A stretch of 64,000 nucleotides of DNA from assembly GCF_004745645.1 (NCBI RefSeq), contig NZ_SRMB01000003.1:124001-188000 (forward strand). The letters run 5' to 3'. The DNA comes from Hymenobacter metallicola. Lineage in GTDB: Bacteria; Bacteroidota; Bacteroidia; Cytophagales; Hymenobacteraceae. The number at the start of each line of letters is the position of its first letter. The first letter of the stretch is position 1. Position numbers and translations under genes: made by a program. Positions 26,076 through 35,253 of the stretch are shown one piece after another. The notes under the pieces were generated by a model, which saw only the letters and a program-made list of their open reading frames with translations, did no database searches and was not told where the DNA came from.

Positions 26076-26789
26076 ATGACTACAATGAGAGGTACTCTTT
26101 ACCTTATTCCTACCGTGCTGGCCGACGAGACAGCGCCCCAGGTGCTGCCGGCTCAAGTGGCCACGCAAGTAGCGGCGCTGTCGTACTTTTTGGTAGAAAA
26201 TGCCCGCACGGCCCGGCGCTTCATCAAGAGTGTGGCGCCGGCTCAGGTGATTGAAAGCCTGCGTATCAGCGTCATCGACAAAGACTCAACGGAAGCCCAG
26301 ATTCAGGAGGCCCTCAAGGCCGTGGTAGCCGGTCAGGATGCCGGCGTGATGTCGGAAGCCGGCTGCCCCGGGGTGGCCGACCCCGGCGCCGAAATAGCGC
26401 GCCTGGCCCATAAGCTAGGTATCCGGGTGGTGCCGCTGGTGGGGCCATCTTCGTTGCTGCTGGCCCTGATGGGCTCGGGCATGAATGGGCAAAGTTTCGC
26501 TTTTCACGGCTACCTGCCCATTGAGCGCGCCCAACGGATTGCGGCCATCAAAAACCTGGAAAAACAGGCGCTGAGCCAGCATCAGACCCAGCTGTTCATC
26601 GAAACGCCCTACCGCAACATGCAGATGCTGGACGACCTGCTCACCCAGTTGCAGCCCGCCACCCGCCTCTGCATTGCCGCCAACCTTACCGCTGCCGACG
26701 AGTTGGTACGTACCGACACGGTAGCCAACTGGAAGGGTAAGCTTCCCCAGATTCACAAGCAGCCCGCCGTATTTCTGCTTGGCCGGTAA
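26076..26789 (+). CDS. RsmI-like tetrapyrrole-methylase-fold SAM methyltransferase
   Basis: A 237-residue SAM-dependent methyltransferase of the tetrapyrrole methylase fold. GTLYLIPTVLADE begins the domain, followed by a MSEAGCPGVADPGAEIARLAH block and PLVGPSSLLLALMGSG, all typical of RsmI, which methylates C1402 of 16S rRNA. It differs from true RsmI near the N-terminus, where the TPIGNL loop is replaced, so it may be a Bacteroidota sub-family with another substrate. The perfect palindromic terminator follows. Confidence 0.85.
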   Translation: MTTMRGTLYLIPTVLADETAPQVLPAQVATQVAALSYFLVENARTARRFIKSVAPAQVIESLRISVIDKDSTEAQIQEALKAVVAGQDAGVMSEAGCPGVADPGAEIARLAHKLGIRVVPLVGPSSLLLALMGSGMNGQSFAFHGYLPIERAQRIAAIKNLEKQALSQHQTQLFIETPYRNMQMLDDLLTQLQPATRLCIAANLTAADELVRTDTVANWKGKLPQIHKQPAVFLLGR

Positions 26790-26835
26790 TAACTAGCTTG
26801 GCGAGGCGCAACCAAAGGGACTGACCTCTCTCAAG

Positions 26836-26875
26836 CAGCAAGCCCTTCACTCCAGCTGGAGTGAAGGGCTTGCTG
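26836..26875. terminator. 40-bp perfect palindromic hairpin
   Basis: Bases 26836-26855 are the exact reverse complement of 26856-26875, with TCCAGCTGGA at the centre. It lies between the convergent methylase and feoB genes and probably stops transcription from both sides. A related hairpin occurs at 37936-37971. Confidence 0.75.
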
Positions 26876-26936
26876 GTAAAAGGGAATTTGTCATCAGCAG
26901 AGGACCGATGGCTTTGCTAGCTCGCCAGGACAACAA

Positions 26937-29129
26937 CTAGCTGAACAGCTGGTACACCAGCAGAGACGACACGTAGGCCAGGCCCGTCATGTAAAACAGC
27001 TGCAACAGGGGCCATTTCCAGCCTTTGGTTTCGCGGTAAACCACGGCCAGCGTGCTCATGCACTGCATGGCAAAGACGTAGAATACCAACAGCGAAAACG
27101 CCCGGGCTGGGGTAAAGAACGGCTGCCCGTTTTCATCCTTCTCTGCGGCGAGCTTTTGCTGTACCGTACGCATATCCGCATCCTGGCCGACGCTGTAAAT
27201 CGTAGAAATAGTGCCCACAAACACTTCCCGAGCAGCGAAGGAGGTAATCAGGGCAATGCCGATTTTCCAGTCGAAACCCAAGGGGCGGATGGCCGGCTCC
27301 AGGGTACGGCCAAACAAGCCGGCGTAAGAGTTTTCCAGCTTTTCGGAGGCAATGCGGATGTCGGTTTCCTCGGGCGTAAGCCGCTGCTGGGCGGCCGTAG
27401 TCCGCACTCGGGCCTCGGCCTGCTCCAGGGCATTGCCGGGCCCGTAGGAGGCCAGCACCCAGAGAATTACCGAAATAGCCACAATGACCTTACCTGCCTG
27501 GAACACAAAGGCTTTCACCTTTTCCACAATGGTCAGGCCCACGTTTTTCCAGCGCGGCCAACGGTATACCGGAAACTCCATGATGAAGTAGCTCTTGTTC
27601 TGGGTGCGCAGAATCATTTTCAGAGCCCAGGCCGAGAAGATAGCTGCGAAAAATCCCAGCAGATACAGGCCCATCAGAGCAATGCCCTGCAGGTTGAAAA
27701 TGCCCAGCACTTTCTGCGGGGGCACAACTAGCGCAATAAGTACGGTATAGACCGGAATCCGGGCCGAGCAGCTCATCAGCGGCGTCACGAAGATGGTGAT
27801 GATACGGTCCTTCCAGTTTTCGATGGTGCGCGCACTCATAATGGCCGGCACGGCGCATGCCACTCCCGAAATCAGGGGCACAATGCTCTTACCATTCAGG
27901 CCGAACTTGCGCATGATGCGGTCCATCATAAAGGTCACCCGGGCCATGTAGCCAGTTTCTTCGAGCACCGCAATGAAGGCGAAGAGCAAGGCAATCTGGG
28001 GAATGAAAATGAGCACCCCGCCCAAACCAGCCAGCACCCCCTCGGTCAGCAGGTTTACCAGGGGGCCGTCGAAATTGGTTTGAATGAGCTGATTGATCCA
28101 GGTCACGCCTTCGTCGATGAGCTCCATCGGGTAGCTGGCCCAGGCAAATACGGCCTGGAACATCAGAAACAAAATGCCGAAGAAAATCAGGTAGCCCCAC
28201 ACCTTATGGGTCAGCACTTTGTCGAGCTTGTTGCTGTAGGGCTCGTTTTTCTCGGTGCGCACCACCGTCACGGTATTCAGCAGAATATCGTTGATGCGGG
28301 CGTACCGGTCGATAGTTTCCTGGGCCTGCCGGGCGGTAGGCTTAAAGTCGTACTTCTCGACCAGCTCGGCAATGTAGGCCTTGTCATCGGCCGTCAGGAA
28401 GCTGATCTGCCGAAACTGGTGGGCATAGTGCAGCGCCAGGTAGTCGTTGTGTAAGTTAAAGTAGTACCGAATCTGCCGGATCATGGGCAGCAGGTCATCA
28501 CCCGGCTCATAAAAAGCCCTGGTGGGTGCGCCTAGTTGCCGCGACATCACAATTTTAAGGGCGGCAATACCGACACCCTTGCGGGCATTCATCGGAATGA
28601 TGGGCACGCCCAACTCCTGCTGCAGGGCCATGATATCAATCTGCACGCCGTGCTGCTCAGCCACGTCCATCATGTTCAAAGCCAGCACGGCGGGCAGGCC
28701 GAGGTCGGCTAGCTGAGTAAACAACAGCAAATTGCGCCGCAGATTCGACGCGTCTACTGTCACTACCACAAAGTCCGGATACTGGTCTGAAGCTTGGTCG
28801 TAGAGCAGGTCCGTGATTACCTTCTCGTCCAGGCTCTTGGGGTAGAGCGAGTAGGTGCCAGGCAAGTCCACGATTTCAGCCCGATGCTGGGCCGTGAGCT
28901 GACTGATCCCCGTTTTACGGTCGACGGTAACGCCGGGGAAGTTGCCAACTTTCTGATTCAGGCCCGTGAGCTGGTTGAACAGCGACGACTTCCCCGAGTT
29001 CGGGTTGCCGATAAGAGCGATGCGCGTCAGCTCGCGGTGACTGCGCGGCGGCACGTCGCGCAGGGCTTCCAGAGTCATGGCCGAGGCGGCCGCTCCGGAG
29101 GAGTCGGATATGAGGGTGGCGCGGGCCAT
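26937..29129 (-). CDS. feoB: Ferrous iron transport protein B
   Basis: A 730-residue inner-membrane Fe(II) transporter. The N-terminal G domain has the P-loop GNPNSGKSS (41-49), VDLPGTYSL and LNMMD (where NKxD is usual), followed by the FeoB helical domain and the membrane Gate domains with PLISGVACAVPAIMSAR and FVTPLMSCSARIPVY. It starts ten bases after feoA, so the two form one operon under the promoter at 29435-29466. There is no feoC. Confidence 0.95.
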   Translation of the reverse strand: MARATLISDSSGAAASAMTLEALRDVPPRSHRELTRIALIGNPNSGKSSLFNQLTGLNQKVGNFPGVTVDRKTGISQLTAQHRAEIVDLPGTYSLYPKSLDEKVITDLLYDQASDQYPDFVVVTVDASNLRRNLLLFTQLADLGLPAVLALNMMDVAEQHGVQIDIMALQQELGVPIIPMNARKGVGIAALKIVMSRQLGAPTRAFYEPGDDLLPMIRQIRYYFNLHNDYLALHYAHQFRQISFLTADDKAYIAELVEKYDFKPTARQAQETIDRYARINDILLNTVTVVRTEKNEPYSNKLDKVLTHKVWGYLIFFGILFLMFQAVFAWASYPMELIDEGVTWINQLIQTNFDGPLVNLLTEGVLAGLGGVLIFIPQIALLFAFIAVLEETGYMARVTFMMDRIMRKFGLNGKSIVPLISGVACAVPAIMSARTIENWKDRIITIFVTPLMSCSARIPVYTVLIALVVPPQKVLGIFNLQGIALMGLYLLGFFAAIFSAWALKMILRTQNKSYFIMEFPVYRWPRWKNVGLTIVEKVKAFVFQAGKVIVAISVILWVLASYGPGNALEQAEARVRTTAAQQRLTPEETDIRIASEKLENSYAGLFGRTLEPAIRPLGFDWKIGIALITSFAAREVFVGTISTIYSVGQDADMRTVQQKLAAEKDENGQPFFTPARAFSLLVFYVFAMQCMSTLAVVYRETKGWKWPLLQLFYMTGLAYVSSLLVYQLFS

Positions 29130-29139
29130 ACGGCAGCGG

Positions 29140-29370
29140 CTAGTCTTTCAAAAGAATCGTGGCAGCCTCACTGACGCGCAACGACAAGGTATAATCATCG
29201 TCGCCTACGACCAGCGTAATCGGGCAGCCCAAAGGGGCTCGGCTATTCAGCCGCACCTGCGTGCCCGGGATACAGCCCATTTCCAGCAGCTTGAGCGCCA
29301 TTTCAGCATCTTGCAGGCAGCAGATCGTGCCACTTTCCCCCAGGCGCAGGTCTTTCACGCTGCGGGGCAT
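29140..29370 (-). CDS. feoA: Ferrous iron transport protein A
   Basis: A 76-residue SH3-like FeoA protein that supports FeoB. The ATG at 29370 gives the usual start (MPRSVKDLRLGESGTI); a GTG at 29403 would add eleven residues. The LLEMGCIPGTQVRL segment is the family signature and the strand TLSLRVSEAATILL closes the domain. The small size and tight linkage to feoB support the call. Confidence 0.92.
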   Translation of the reverse strand: MPRSVKDLRLGESGTICCLQDAEMALKLLEMGCIPGTQVRLNSRAPLGCPITLVVGDDDYTLSLRVSEAATILLKD

Positions 29371-29434
29371 ACGGGTCTGAACTTGGGTGGAACGGCTGGA
29401 CACGGGCGGGGGCTTTATTTAGATTCTGTTCAAA

Positions 29435-29466
29435 CAAAGGTACTACCCATTTAGGTTTCAGCCAAA
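29435..29466 (-). promoter_or_regulatory. feoAB promoter, Bacteroidota consensus
   Basis: On the minus strand TTTG (29463-29466), 20 bases of spacer, then TACCTTTG (29435-29442): an exact fit to the TTTG-N19-21-TAnnTTTG consensus of the primary sigma factor in Bacteroidota. Transcription would start about 25 bases before the GTG at 29403. No clear Fur-type palindrome was seen. Confidence 0.7.
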
Positions 29467-29567
29467 ACTCAGATATCTTCCCTAGTGAGCCTTCTAAAAT
29501 GGGTTAAGTCTTTGATTTAGAATTATTCCGAAGTGTAATTGCATATTTATAAATATTCAGGGAGGTA

Positions 29568-29600
29568 TTGCGTTTCTTCGCCCTTTTCATTGTAGTTTTG
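29568..29600 (+). promoter_or_regulatory. Promoter for carboxypeptidase-regulatory-like gene
   Basis: TTG (29568-29570), 22 bases of spacer and TAGTTTTG (29593-29600), 27 bases before the ATG. It is divergent from the feoAB promoter in the same 223-base gap. Confidence 0.55.
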
Positions 29601-29626
29601 ACATATAATTAAGAATCTGCCTACCT

Positions 29627-30526
29627 ATGCTCCAACGCTTACTTACTCTTTTCGCCTTCGTTCTGCTGTTTCCAGCACTAGGCTTTGCTCAGGAGAATAA
29701 AATCTCGGGGCGCATTGTAGACCAAAAGACCAAAGAGCCAATCCCTTTTGCCTCTATCGGCTTAAAGGAAGAGCAAAGTGGCGCTTTGACCAATGAGTAT
29801 GGCTTCTTTCAGATGGCCATGCCGGAAAAGAATGCCCAGGACTCCCTGGTGGTTCTTGCACTGGGGTATTTCCGCAAGGCCATTCTGGTGAAAAAGGGCA
29901 CGAATCTGCAGGACCTTATCATCGAGGTACCTAAGCGCGTGATTGAGCTGAAAGAAGTTACCGTTAAGGGCGGCAAGGTGAAAGACTTGGCCCTAGGCTC
30001 AAAAGGCAATACGCCCGGCGAGGGGATGATTCAGGGCTTGCCCGGCCAGCAGTACGCTTTTTTCGTGAAAAACGAGAAAGGCAAGAAGCTCGGCAACGTG
30101 CGCTCGGTGTCGTTCTACATCGGGGAAAATGGCTTCCCCCGGGAGCCCTTCCGCGTGCGCCTCTACAAAGCTGACGGCAACTATAACTCGCCCAACACCG
30201 ACATCCTGACGGATAACGTGGTGGTATCGGCCCCTAAAGGCGGTGAGTGGTACACTATCGACCTGACCCAGTACAACGTGGAAGCGCCCGAAGAGGGCTT
30301 CTTCGTAGCCATGGAGTGGATTGTAAGTGGGGACAAATTTTACACCACTAACTTTATGGACTCCTATACACCCTACGGTCAGATTATGCGCCCGACCTTC
30401 GAATTCAAGGAAAGCCGCACTTGGACGTACTCCATCGGCAAGGGCTGGAGCCTGATTACGCTGGCCAACAACGGCATGCGCTACAACGCCATGATCAAGG
30501 CCGAAGTGGATATGATCAAAGATTAA
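29627..30526 (+). CDS. Exported protein with carboxypeptidase-regulatory-like domain
   Basis: A 299-residue protein: signal peptide (to about 21, ending GFAQ), then a CarboxypepD_reg-like beta-sandwich at about 25-105 (ISGRIVDQKTKEPIPFASIG, ALTNEYGFFQMAMPE). The remaining 190 residues look like a second beta-rich domain (VRSVSFYIGENGFPREPFRV, EGFFVAMEWIVSGDKFYT). Such a regulatory-like domain often heads outer-membrane TonB receptors, but there is no barrel or plug here. The function is unknown. It is monocistronic, with its own promoter and a strong terminator. Confidence 0.78.
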   Translation: MLQRLLTLFAFVLLFPALGFAQENKISGRIVDQKTKEPIPFASIGLKEEQSGALTNEYGFFQMAMPEKNAQDSLVVLALGYFRKAILVKKGTNLQDLIIEVPKRVIELKEVTVKGGKVKDLALGSKGNTPGEGMIQGLPGQQYAFFVKNEKGKKLGNVRSVSFYIGENGFPREPFRVRLYKADGNYNSPNTDILTDNVVVSAPKGGEWYTIDLTQYNVEAPEEGFFVAMEWIVSGDKFYTTNFMDSYTPYGQIMRPTFEFKESRTWTYSIGKGWSLITLANNGMRYNAMIKAEVDMIKD

Positions 30527-30565
30527 TGCCGCAGAGCTTTACCTAGCCTCACGCAGCCAGTAACA

Positions 30566-30601
30566 CAAAAAGGCTGCATCCTTTGGGATGCAGCCTTTTT
30601 G
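30566..30601. terminator. Terminator, perfect 16-bp stem
   Basis: Bases 30566-30581 pair with 30586-30601 around TTTG, with A and T runs at the ends. It lies between convergent genes and can serve both strands. Confidence 0.85.
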
Positions 30602-30687
30602 TTTGTCCTAGTGGCCAGTTCAGAGAAGGAGTTGCTTAAAAGGCATTTTGCCCATTCGTCCACATCAGCACACTACTCAGCAGCACG

Positions 30688-31320
30688 CTATTTCGTGCGC
30701 ACGGCAATTTCGACGCGGCGGTTCTGCTGCCGGCCCTCGGCCGTGGCGTTAGAGGCCACCGGCTCACTTTCGCCCATGGGCTCCACGCTCACGCGCGAAG
30801 CATCAATTTTACCGTTCTGGCTTAGCCAGGTTTTCACGGCGTTAGCGCGCTTTTCGCTCAGTTCCCGGTTGTAGCTCTTATCGCCGCGCGAGTCGGCAAA
30901 GCCCATAATATACACCGGGCCCGTAGCGTAACGCTGGCCGATAGAAGCCGAAATTTGCTCCAGGGCCTTGCTGGCGCTGGCCTTTATTTCGGCTTTATCC
31001 GTGTCGAATAGAACGGCTTCTTCTACCCCGTACACGCTATATTCCTCGTTGCCGCGCACCGTCACGTCGGGCAAATTTACTTCGGGGTACTTCACGTCGG
31101 CCAGCTTTTGCTTGGCCATGTCCCAGCCACTGCCCACGGCATCGGTAGCGGCGGCAGTAGCGCCTTCTACAGCCCCCGCGGCCGTTTCACCGTCGCGGTA
31201 TACGACAGCCGTATCTTGGGTGGCTTCCTGGGGCTGGTCCTTGGTTTCGGGATTCTTGAGGTTGTCGCAGGCCGTAAGCAGCGCAATTAGGGCTACGACG
31301 GAGAGAAGATGCTTTTTCAT
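30688..31320 (-). CDS. OmpA-family lipoprotein
   Basis: A 210-residue lipoprotein. The start at 31320 gives MKKHLLSVVALIALLTAC with lipid Cys18; the longer frame lacks a signal. A linker rich in Ala, Thr and Glu leads to a C-terminal OmpA peptidoglycan-binding domain (about 95-210): AVLFDTDKAEIKASASKAL, GFADSRGDKSYNRELS and AEGRQQNRRVEIAVRTK. It should tie the outer membrane to the cell wall. It lies 94 bases after murF-alr on the same strand and may share its transcript. Confidence 0.9.
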   Translation of the reverse strand: MKKHLLSVVALIALLTACDNLKNPETKDQPQEATQDTAVVYRDGETAAGAVEGATAAATDAVGSGWDMAKQKLADVKYPEVNLPDVTVRGNEEYSVYGVEEAVLFDTDKAEIKASASKALEQISASIGQRYATGPVYIMGFADSRGDKSYNRELSEKRANAVKTWLSQNGKIDASRVSVEPMGESEPVASNATAEGRQQNRRVEIAVRTK

Positions 31321-31414
31321 GTGGTTGTGGACGAGGGGGAGTGGAAAGGCAAGTGGGGAGGTCTTACGCAGAATTACTGTGCAGGTTGGACCAGCAGCCC
31401 TTCTATCCTTGGCT

Positions 31415-33910
31415 CTACTCGGCAAAAAACACCCGTTTCACCCGCTCACTCACGTTGGTCAACAGCTCATACGGAATGGTGCCGATACGGGCAGCGGCTT
31501 CGCGCAAGGGCATCTCCTCCCCAAATACCACAGCCGGGTCGCCGGGCCGGGCGGCCGGAATATGGGTAACATCGACCATGCACATATCCATACACACATT
31601 GCCGATTATAGGCGCCCGCCGCCCCCAAATCACAACCTCTCCTACCCCATTGCCGAAGCGCCGGTCGTAGCCGTCGGCGTAGCCAATAGCCAGCGTGGCA
31701 ATGCGGCGCTCATGGTCGGCGGGGCCACCCCGCCGACCATAGCCCACGGTTTGGCCCGGGGCCAGGGTTTTGATTTGGGAAATGGTGGTGCGCAAGCTAC
31801 TGACGGGCCGTAGGGCCTCGGGCTGCTGCCCACTGGCTTCCACGCCGTAAAGCCCGATGCCCAGCCGCACCATGTCGTAGTGCGCATCGGGAAAGCGCAC
31901 GATACCGGCCGAGTTCAGGGCGTGTTTTATAATAGCGTAGCCCAGGGCGGCCTCTACCTGGGGCGCCATCCGCTGAAAAGCGGCCAACTGCTGGCGCGAA
32001 AAGTCGTTGTGCTGCTCTTCGTCGGCGCCGGCCAAGTGGGTCAGGGCGCTGGCTACGCGCAACTGCGCCGCGTTTTCCTGAAGCAACAGCCCTAGCGCGG
32101 GCATATCCTCCTCAGCAAAGCCCAGGCGGCGCATACCAGTGTCGAGTTTGAGGTGAATGGCAGGCATAGTCTGCTCCTGAGCCGCTCGCAGATATTCCTG
32201 CAGCCGCTCGAAGGAATAGATTTCGGGCTCCAGATGATACTGCCGCATTTTCTGGAAAGAATCCGGCGACGGGTTCATGACCATAATGGGCAGACTGATG
32301 CCATGCTGCCGCAGTTCGACGCCCTCGTCGGCGTAGGCCACGGCCAAATAATCGGCACGGTGGAACTGCAGCAGATTGGCCACTTCGTAGCTGCCACTGC
32401 CATAGGCAAAGGCCTTGACCATGACCATCAGCCGGGTGCCGGGCTGTAGGCGGGCCCGGTAGAAATTCAGGTTGTGCACCAGCGCATCGAGGTTTACTTC
32501 CAGCACCGTCCCATGAATTTTCTGTTGGAAGGCCGCCACTATCCGCTCGAAGCCGAAGCGCCGGGCTCCTTTCACCAGAATGGTTTCCTGATGAAAGTGC
32601 TCGGGCCGGAAAGCCTCCAAAAAAGCTTCGGTAGTAGGATATAGTTCTACTTTCTCCTTGGCAAAAACGGCCTGGTGGGCGCCGATTTCGGGACCGATGC
32701 CCACCAGCCGCTCGACGCCGTGCGGGGGCAGCAAGGCCGCCACGTGGGCGTAAAGCTCGGCGGCGGGCAAGCCTGATTCCAACACGTCGGACAGAATCAG
32801 GGTGCGGTGGCCCCGGCGGGGCTGGCGGGCCAGCACGTCGAGGGCCAGACGCAACCCGGCCAGGTCGTTATTATAGGTATCGTCCAGTACGTAGCAGTCG
32901 TTTAGGGCCTGCTTCATTTCCAGGCGCATGGCCACGGGCTGGAGCCGGTCGAGGCGGCGTTGGATTTCGGGGGCCGGCACCTGCCGCCAGAGCAGCACCG
33001 TAAGACCATGCAGCGCATTTTCCACGGAAGGCTCATCGGCAAAGGGCAGCGTAAAGGTGTGTTCTTGCTTGAGGGGCCGCTCCAGCACTACGCGCACCAC
33101 CGTACGCCCGGCCGAGGCCTCGAGCACCGATACCGCGACGTGAGTATCGTAGCTATGATGACGGCTCCAGGTAAAAGTACGGCCTGCCCCAAGCCGGGCC
33201 TGCGCAGCGGTGTGAATGGCCTCATGGTCGCGGCAGTAGAACAAAGTATCTACGTCGCCAAACAGCGTCATTTTCTCCGCCACCTTCTCGGCCGGCGAAG
33301 CAAAGCCCGCGTCGTGGGCCGTGCCCAGATTCGTAAAAATGCCAAGCGTGGGCTGAATGACCTGCGCCAGCCGGGCCATTTCGCCAACTTCCGAGATGCC
33401 CGCCTCGAAGATACCCACCGTGTGCGTCGCATTCAGCTCCCACACCGACAACGGCACCCCCACCTGGGAGTTGTAGCTACGCGGACTTTTGCAGATCAGC
33501 TCATCGGAGCTCAGCAGCTGAGCCAGCCACTCTTTCACAATAGTTTTGCCGTTGGACCCGGTGATGCCGAACACCGGAATCCGGAACTGCCGCCGGTGGT
33601 GGGCAGCAATGGCCTGCAGGGCCGCTAGCGTGTCGGGCACTACTAAACAGCTGGCTTCCGGAAAGGCCGAGATACCGCCGGGAATATGAGCGGGCTGGTC
33701 GACCACGAACAGGCGCACTCCCTGCTGGTAGAGGTCGGGCAGGTAGCGGTGGCCGTCGTGCTGGGCCCCGCGAATGGCAAAAAACAGGGAGCCGGCGGGC
33801 TGGCCTACGCGGCGGCTGTCGAGCAACAGGTGCTGAATGCGGGTCGGGACGGTGGCCTCCTGAAGCAGGATTCCGTTGGTCAGGGCCGGGAGGTCGGAGA
33901 AAAGCAGCAT
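31415..33910 (-). CDS. Bifunctional MurF ligase / alanine racemase
   Basis: An 831-residue fusion of two peptidoglycan precursor enzymes. Residues 1 to about 460 are a MurF-type UDP-MurNAc-tripeptide:D-Ala-D-Ala ligase with the ATP loop GITGSNGKTIVKEWL and DDTYNNDLAGLRLAL. From about 463 the protein is an alanine racemase: EVNLDALVHNLNFYR, the PLP lysine in MVMVKAFAYGSG, and the catalytic tyrosine near TVGYGRRGG. The racemase supplies the D-Ala eventually used by the ligase half. The fusion is a known Bacteroidota trait. Both sets of active-site motifs look intact. Confidence 0.94.
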   Translation of the reverse strand: MLLFSDLPALTNGILLQEATVPTRIQHLLLDSRRVGQPAGSLFFAIRGAQHDGHRYLPDLYQQGVRLFVVDQPAHIPGGISAFPEASCLVVPDTLAALQAIAAHHRRQFRIPVFGITGSNGKTIVKEWLAQLLSSDELICKSPRSYNSQVGVPLSVWELNATHTVGIFEAGISEVGEMARLAQVIQPTLGIFTNLGTAHDAGFASPAEKVAEKMTLFGDVDTLFYCRDHEAIHTAAQARLGAGRTFTWSRHHSYDTHVAVSVLEASAGRTVVRVVLERPLKQEHTFTLPFADEPSVENALHGLTVLLWRQVPAPEIQRRLDRLQPVAMRLEMKQALNDCYVLDDTYNNDLAGLRLALDVLARQPRRGHRTLILSDVLESGLPAAELYAHVAALLPPHGVERLVGIGPEIGAHQAVFAKEKVELYPTTEAFLEAFRPEHFHQETILVKGARRFGFERIVAAFQQKIHGTVLEVNLDALVHNLNFYRARLQPGTRLMVMVKAFAYGSGSYEVANLLQFHRADYLAVAYADEGVELRQHGISLPIMVMNPSPDSFQKMRQYHLEPEIYSFERLQEYLRAAQEQTMPAIHLKLDTGMRRLGFAEEDMPALGLLLQENAAQLRVASALTHLAGADEEQHNDFSRQQLAAFQRMAPQVEAALGYAIIKHALNSAGIVRFPDAHYDMVRLGIGLYGVEASGQQPEALRPVSSLRTTISQIKTLAPGQTVGYGRRGGPADHERRIATLAIGYADGYDRRFGNGVGEVVIWGRRAPIIGNVCMDMCMVDVTHIPAARPGDPAVVFGEEMPLREAAARIGTIPYELLTNVSERVKRVFFAE

Positions 33911-33929
33911 GGCAGAAGGAAAACCACGG

Positions 33930-33937
33930 CAAAGGTA
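33930..33937 (-). promoter_or_regulatory. Possible -7 element for murF-alr
   Basis: Minus-strand TACCTTTG, 20 bases before the ATG at 33910. The nearest TTG upstream is 25 bases away, a little too far. Confidence 0.4.
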
Positions 33938-34038
33938 GCAGGGTTTTGGGCGGGCCGCCGCGCAAGCCGCCCAGGCAGCCCCAGCGGGAACTCAGGCCAA
34001 ATTACCACTCCAGGTACCACTCAGCGCCTGCCCTGGCG

Positions 34039-34046
34039 TACCTTTG
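34039..34046 (+). promoter_or_regulatory. Possible -7 element for RarD-like gene
   Basis: TACCTTTG, 27 bases before the TTG start at 34073; no -33 TTG at the right distance. It is divergent from the murF-alr element about 100 bases away. Confidence 0.4.
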
Positions 34047-34072
34047 CAAACTTTCTTACTTAGTACCTGTCC

Positions 34073-34975
34073 TTGAAACTCTCCCGCCACCATGTGGCCG
34101 CCTTGGCGGCCTTTCTGATCTGGGGCTTTTTTCCGCTTCCCCTGCGGATGATGGCCGGCTACAGCAGCGGCCAGATTCTGTTTTTCCGAGTGCTGCTTTC
34201 CCTGGCCCTGCTGCTGATTATCAACCTGACGGCGCGGCGCAGTACGCTGCTAGCCACCTGGCACCAGTGGCAGCGCGCCACCCCGGCCGAGCGGCGCCGC
34301 GTGGGCTTCAGCACGGTGGTGGGCGGCGCCCTGCTAACCAGCAACTGGCTGCTGTTTATTTATGTCGTCAATCAGGTGAGCGTGCAGGCGGGCTCGTTTG
34401 CCTACCTCATCTGCCCCATTCTGACCGCGCTGTTGGGCTTTGTAGTGCTGGGCGAAAAGCTGCAGCCCATTCAGTGGCTGGCTATTGGCCTGAGCGCGCT
34501 GAGCTGCGCCTTGCTGGGGGCGGGAGCCTGGCAAAACGTGCTGATGAGCCTGGTGGTGGCCTTTACGTATGCCTCCTACTTGATTAGCCAGCGCAAGCTG
34601 CAGGGCTACGACCGCCTGGTGCTGCTCACGGTGCAGCTGCTACTGGCGGCCCTCGTGATTCTGCCCGCGGCCCAGCTGCTGGGAGCTGATCCGGCCGCTG
34701 GCTTCCAGGATGGCTACCTGCTGCTGATGGCGGGCGTTCTAAGCGTGGGGTTTACGGTTATTCCGCTGTTTCTGAACCTGTTTGCGCTCAACGCCCTGGC
34801 ATCGGGCACCGTGGGCATTCTGATGTACCTGAACCCGATTGTCAGCTTTGCCCTGGCTTTTCTGTACTACGGTGAAAAAGCCAGCCTCAAGCAGATTATT
34901 GCCTATGCCGTCATTCTGCTGTCCGTGGTTCTGTACAATTCGGGCCACCTGTTCAAGCCGCGCCGGGTGGCCTAA
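34073..34975 (+). CDS. RarD-like EamA/DMT family transporter
   Basis: A 300-residue inner-membrane protein with about ten hydrophobic helices in two EamA repeats. The RarD pattern is visible: AALAAFLIWGFFPLPLRMM at the start, the LLLIINLTARRS loop, NWLLFIYVVNQVSVQAGSFAY and GTVGILMYLNPIVSFALAF. RarD proteins give chloramphenicol resistance in some hosts, but the natural substrate is unknown. TTG at 34073 is taken as start because the next ATG would delete most of the first helix. A weak hairpin follows. Confidence 0.87.
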   Translation: MKLSRHHVAALAAFLIWGFFPLPLRMMAGYSSGQILFFRVLLSLALLLIINLTARRSTLLATWHQWQRATPAERRRVGFSTVVGGALLTSNWLLFIYVVNQVSVQAGSFAYLICPILTALLGFVVLGEKLQPIQWLAIGLSALSCALLGAGAWQNVLMSLVVAFTYASYLISQRKLQGYDRLVLLTVQLLLAALVILPAAQLLGADPAAGFQDGYLLLMAGVLSVGFTVIPLFLNLFALNALASGTVGILMYLNPIVSFALAFLYYGEKASLKQIIAYAVILLSVVLYNSGHLFKPRRVA

Positions 34976-34987
34976 GGCCACGACTCC

Positions 34988-35008
34988 GGCAAAAGTCACT
35001 CTTTTGCC
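34988..35008 (+). terminator. Short hairpin after RarD-like gene
   Basis: GGCAAAAG pairs with CTTTTGCC across a TCACT loop. There is no T run, so terminator activity is uncertain. Confidence 0.4.
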
Positions 35009-35253
35009 ACGCCGACTACCGCTTTTGTCCCTTGGCTCTGGGCAGCAGAAACCAGCGGCTCCTCCCCCCGCTGGGCTACGCAATATTCCGCTTTCCTTCG
35101 CATGCGGGGAGAAGAGCCTAGCCGTCGGCAGCCTACCCGACGGGCACTAATCTGCCTTCCAAGCGTTCTTCAAATAAAATAAACGGGCTACCTTCGGGCT
35201 ACCTGACGTGTGCGTACGCCAGGCGGGCCCTTTTCCGACTCTTTTTTCGTCTG

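Noticed and set aside
29404..29626. Fur box or riboswitch upstream of feoAB
   Set aside because: No good 19-bp Fur-type palindrome or riboswitch-like conserved core was found; only the promoter is supported.
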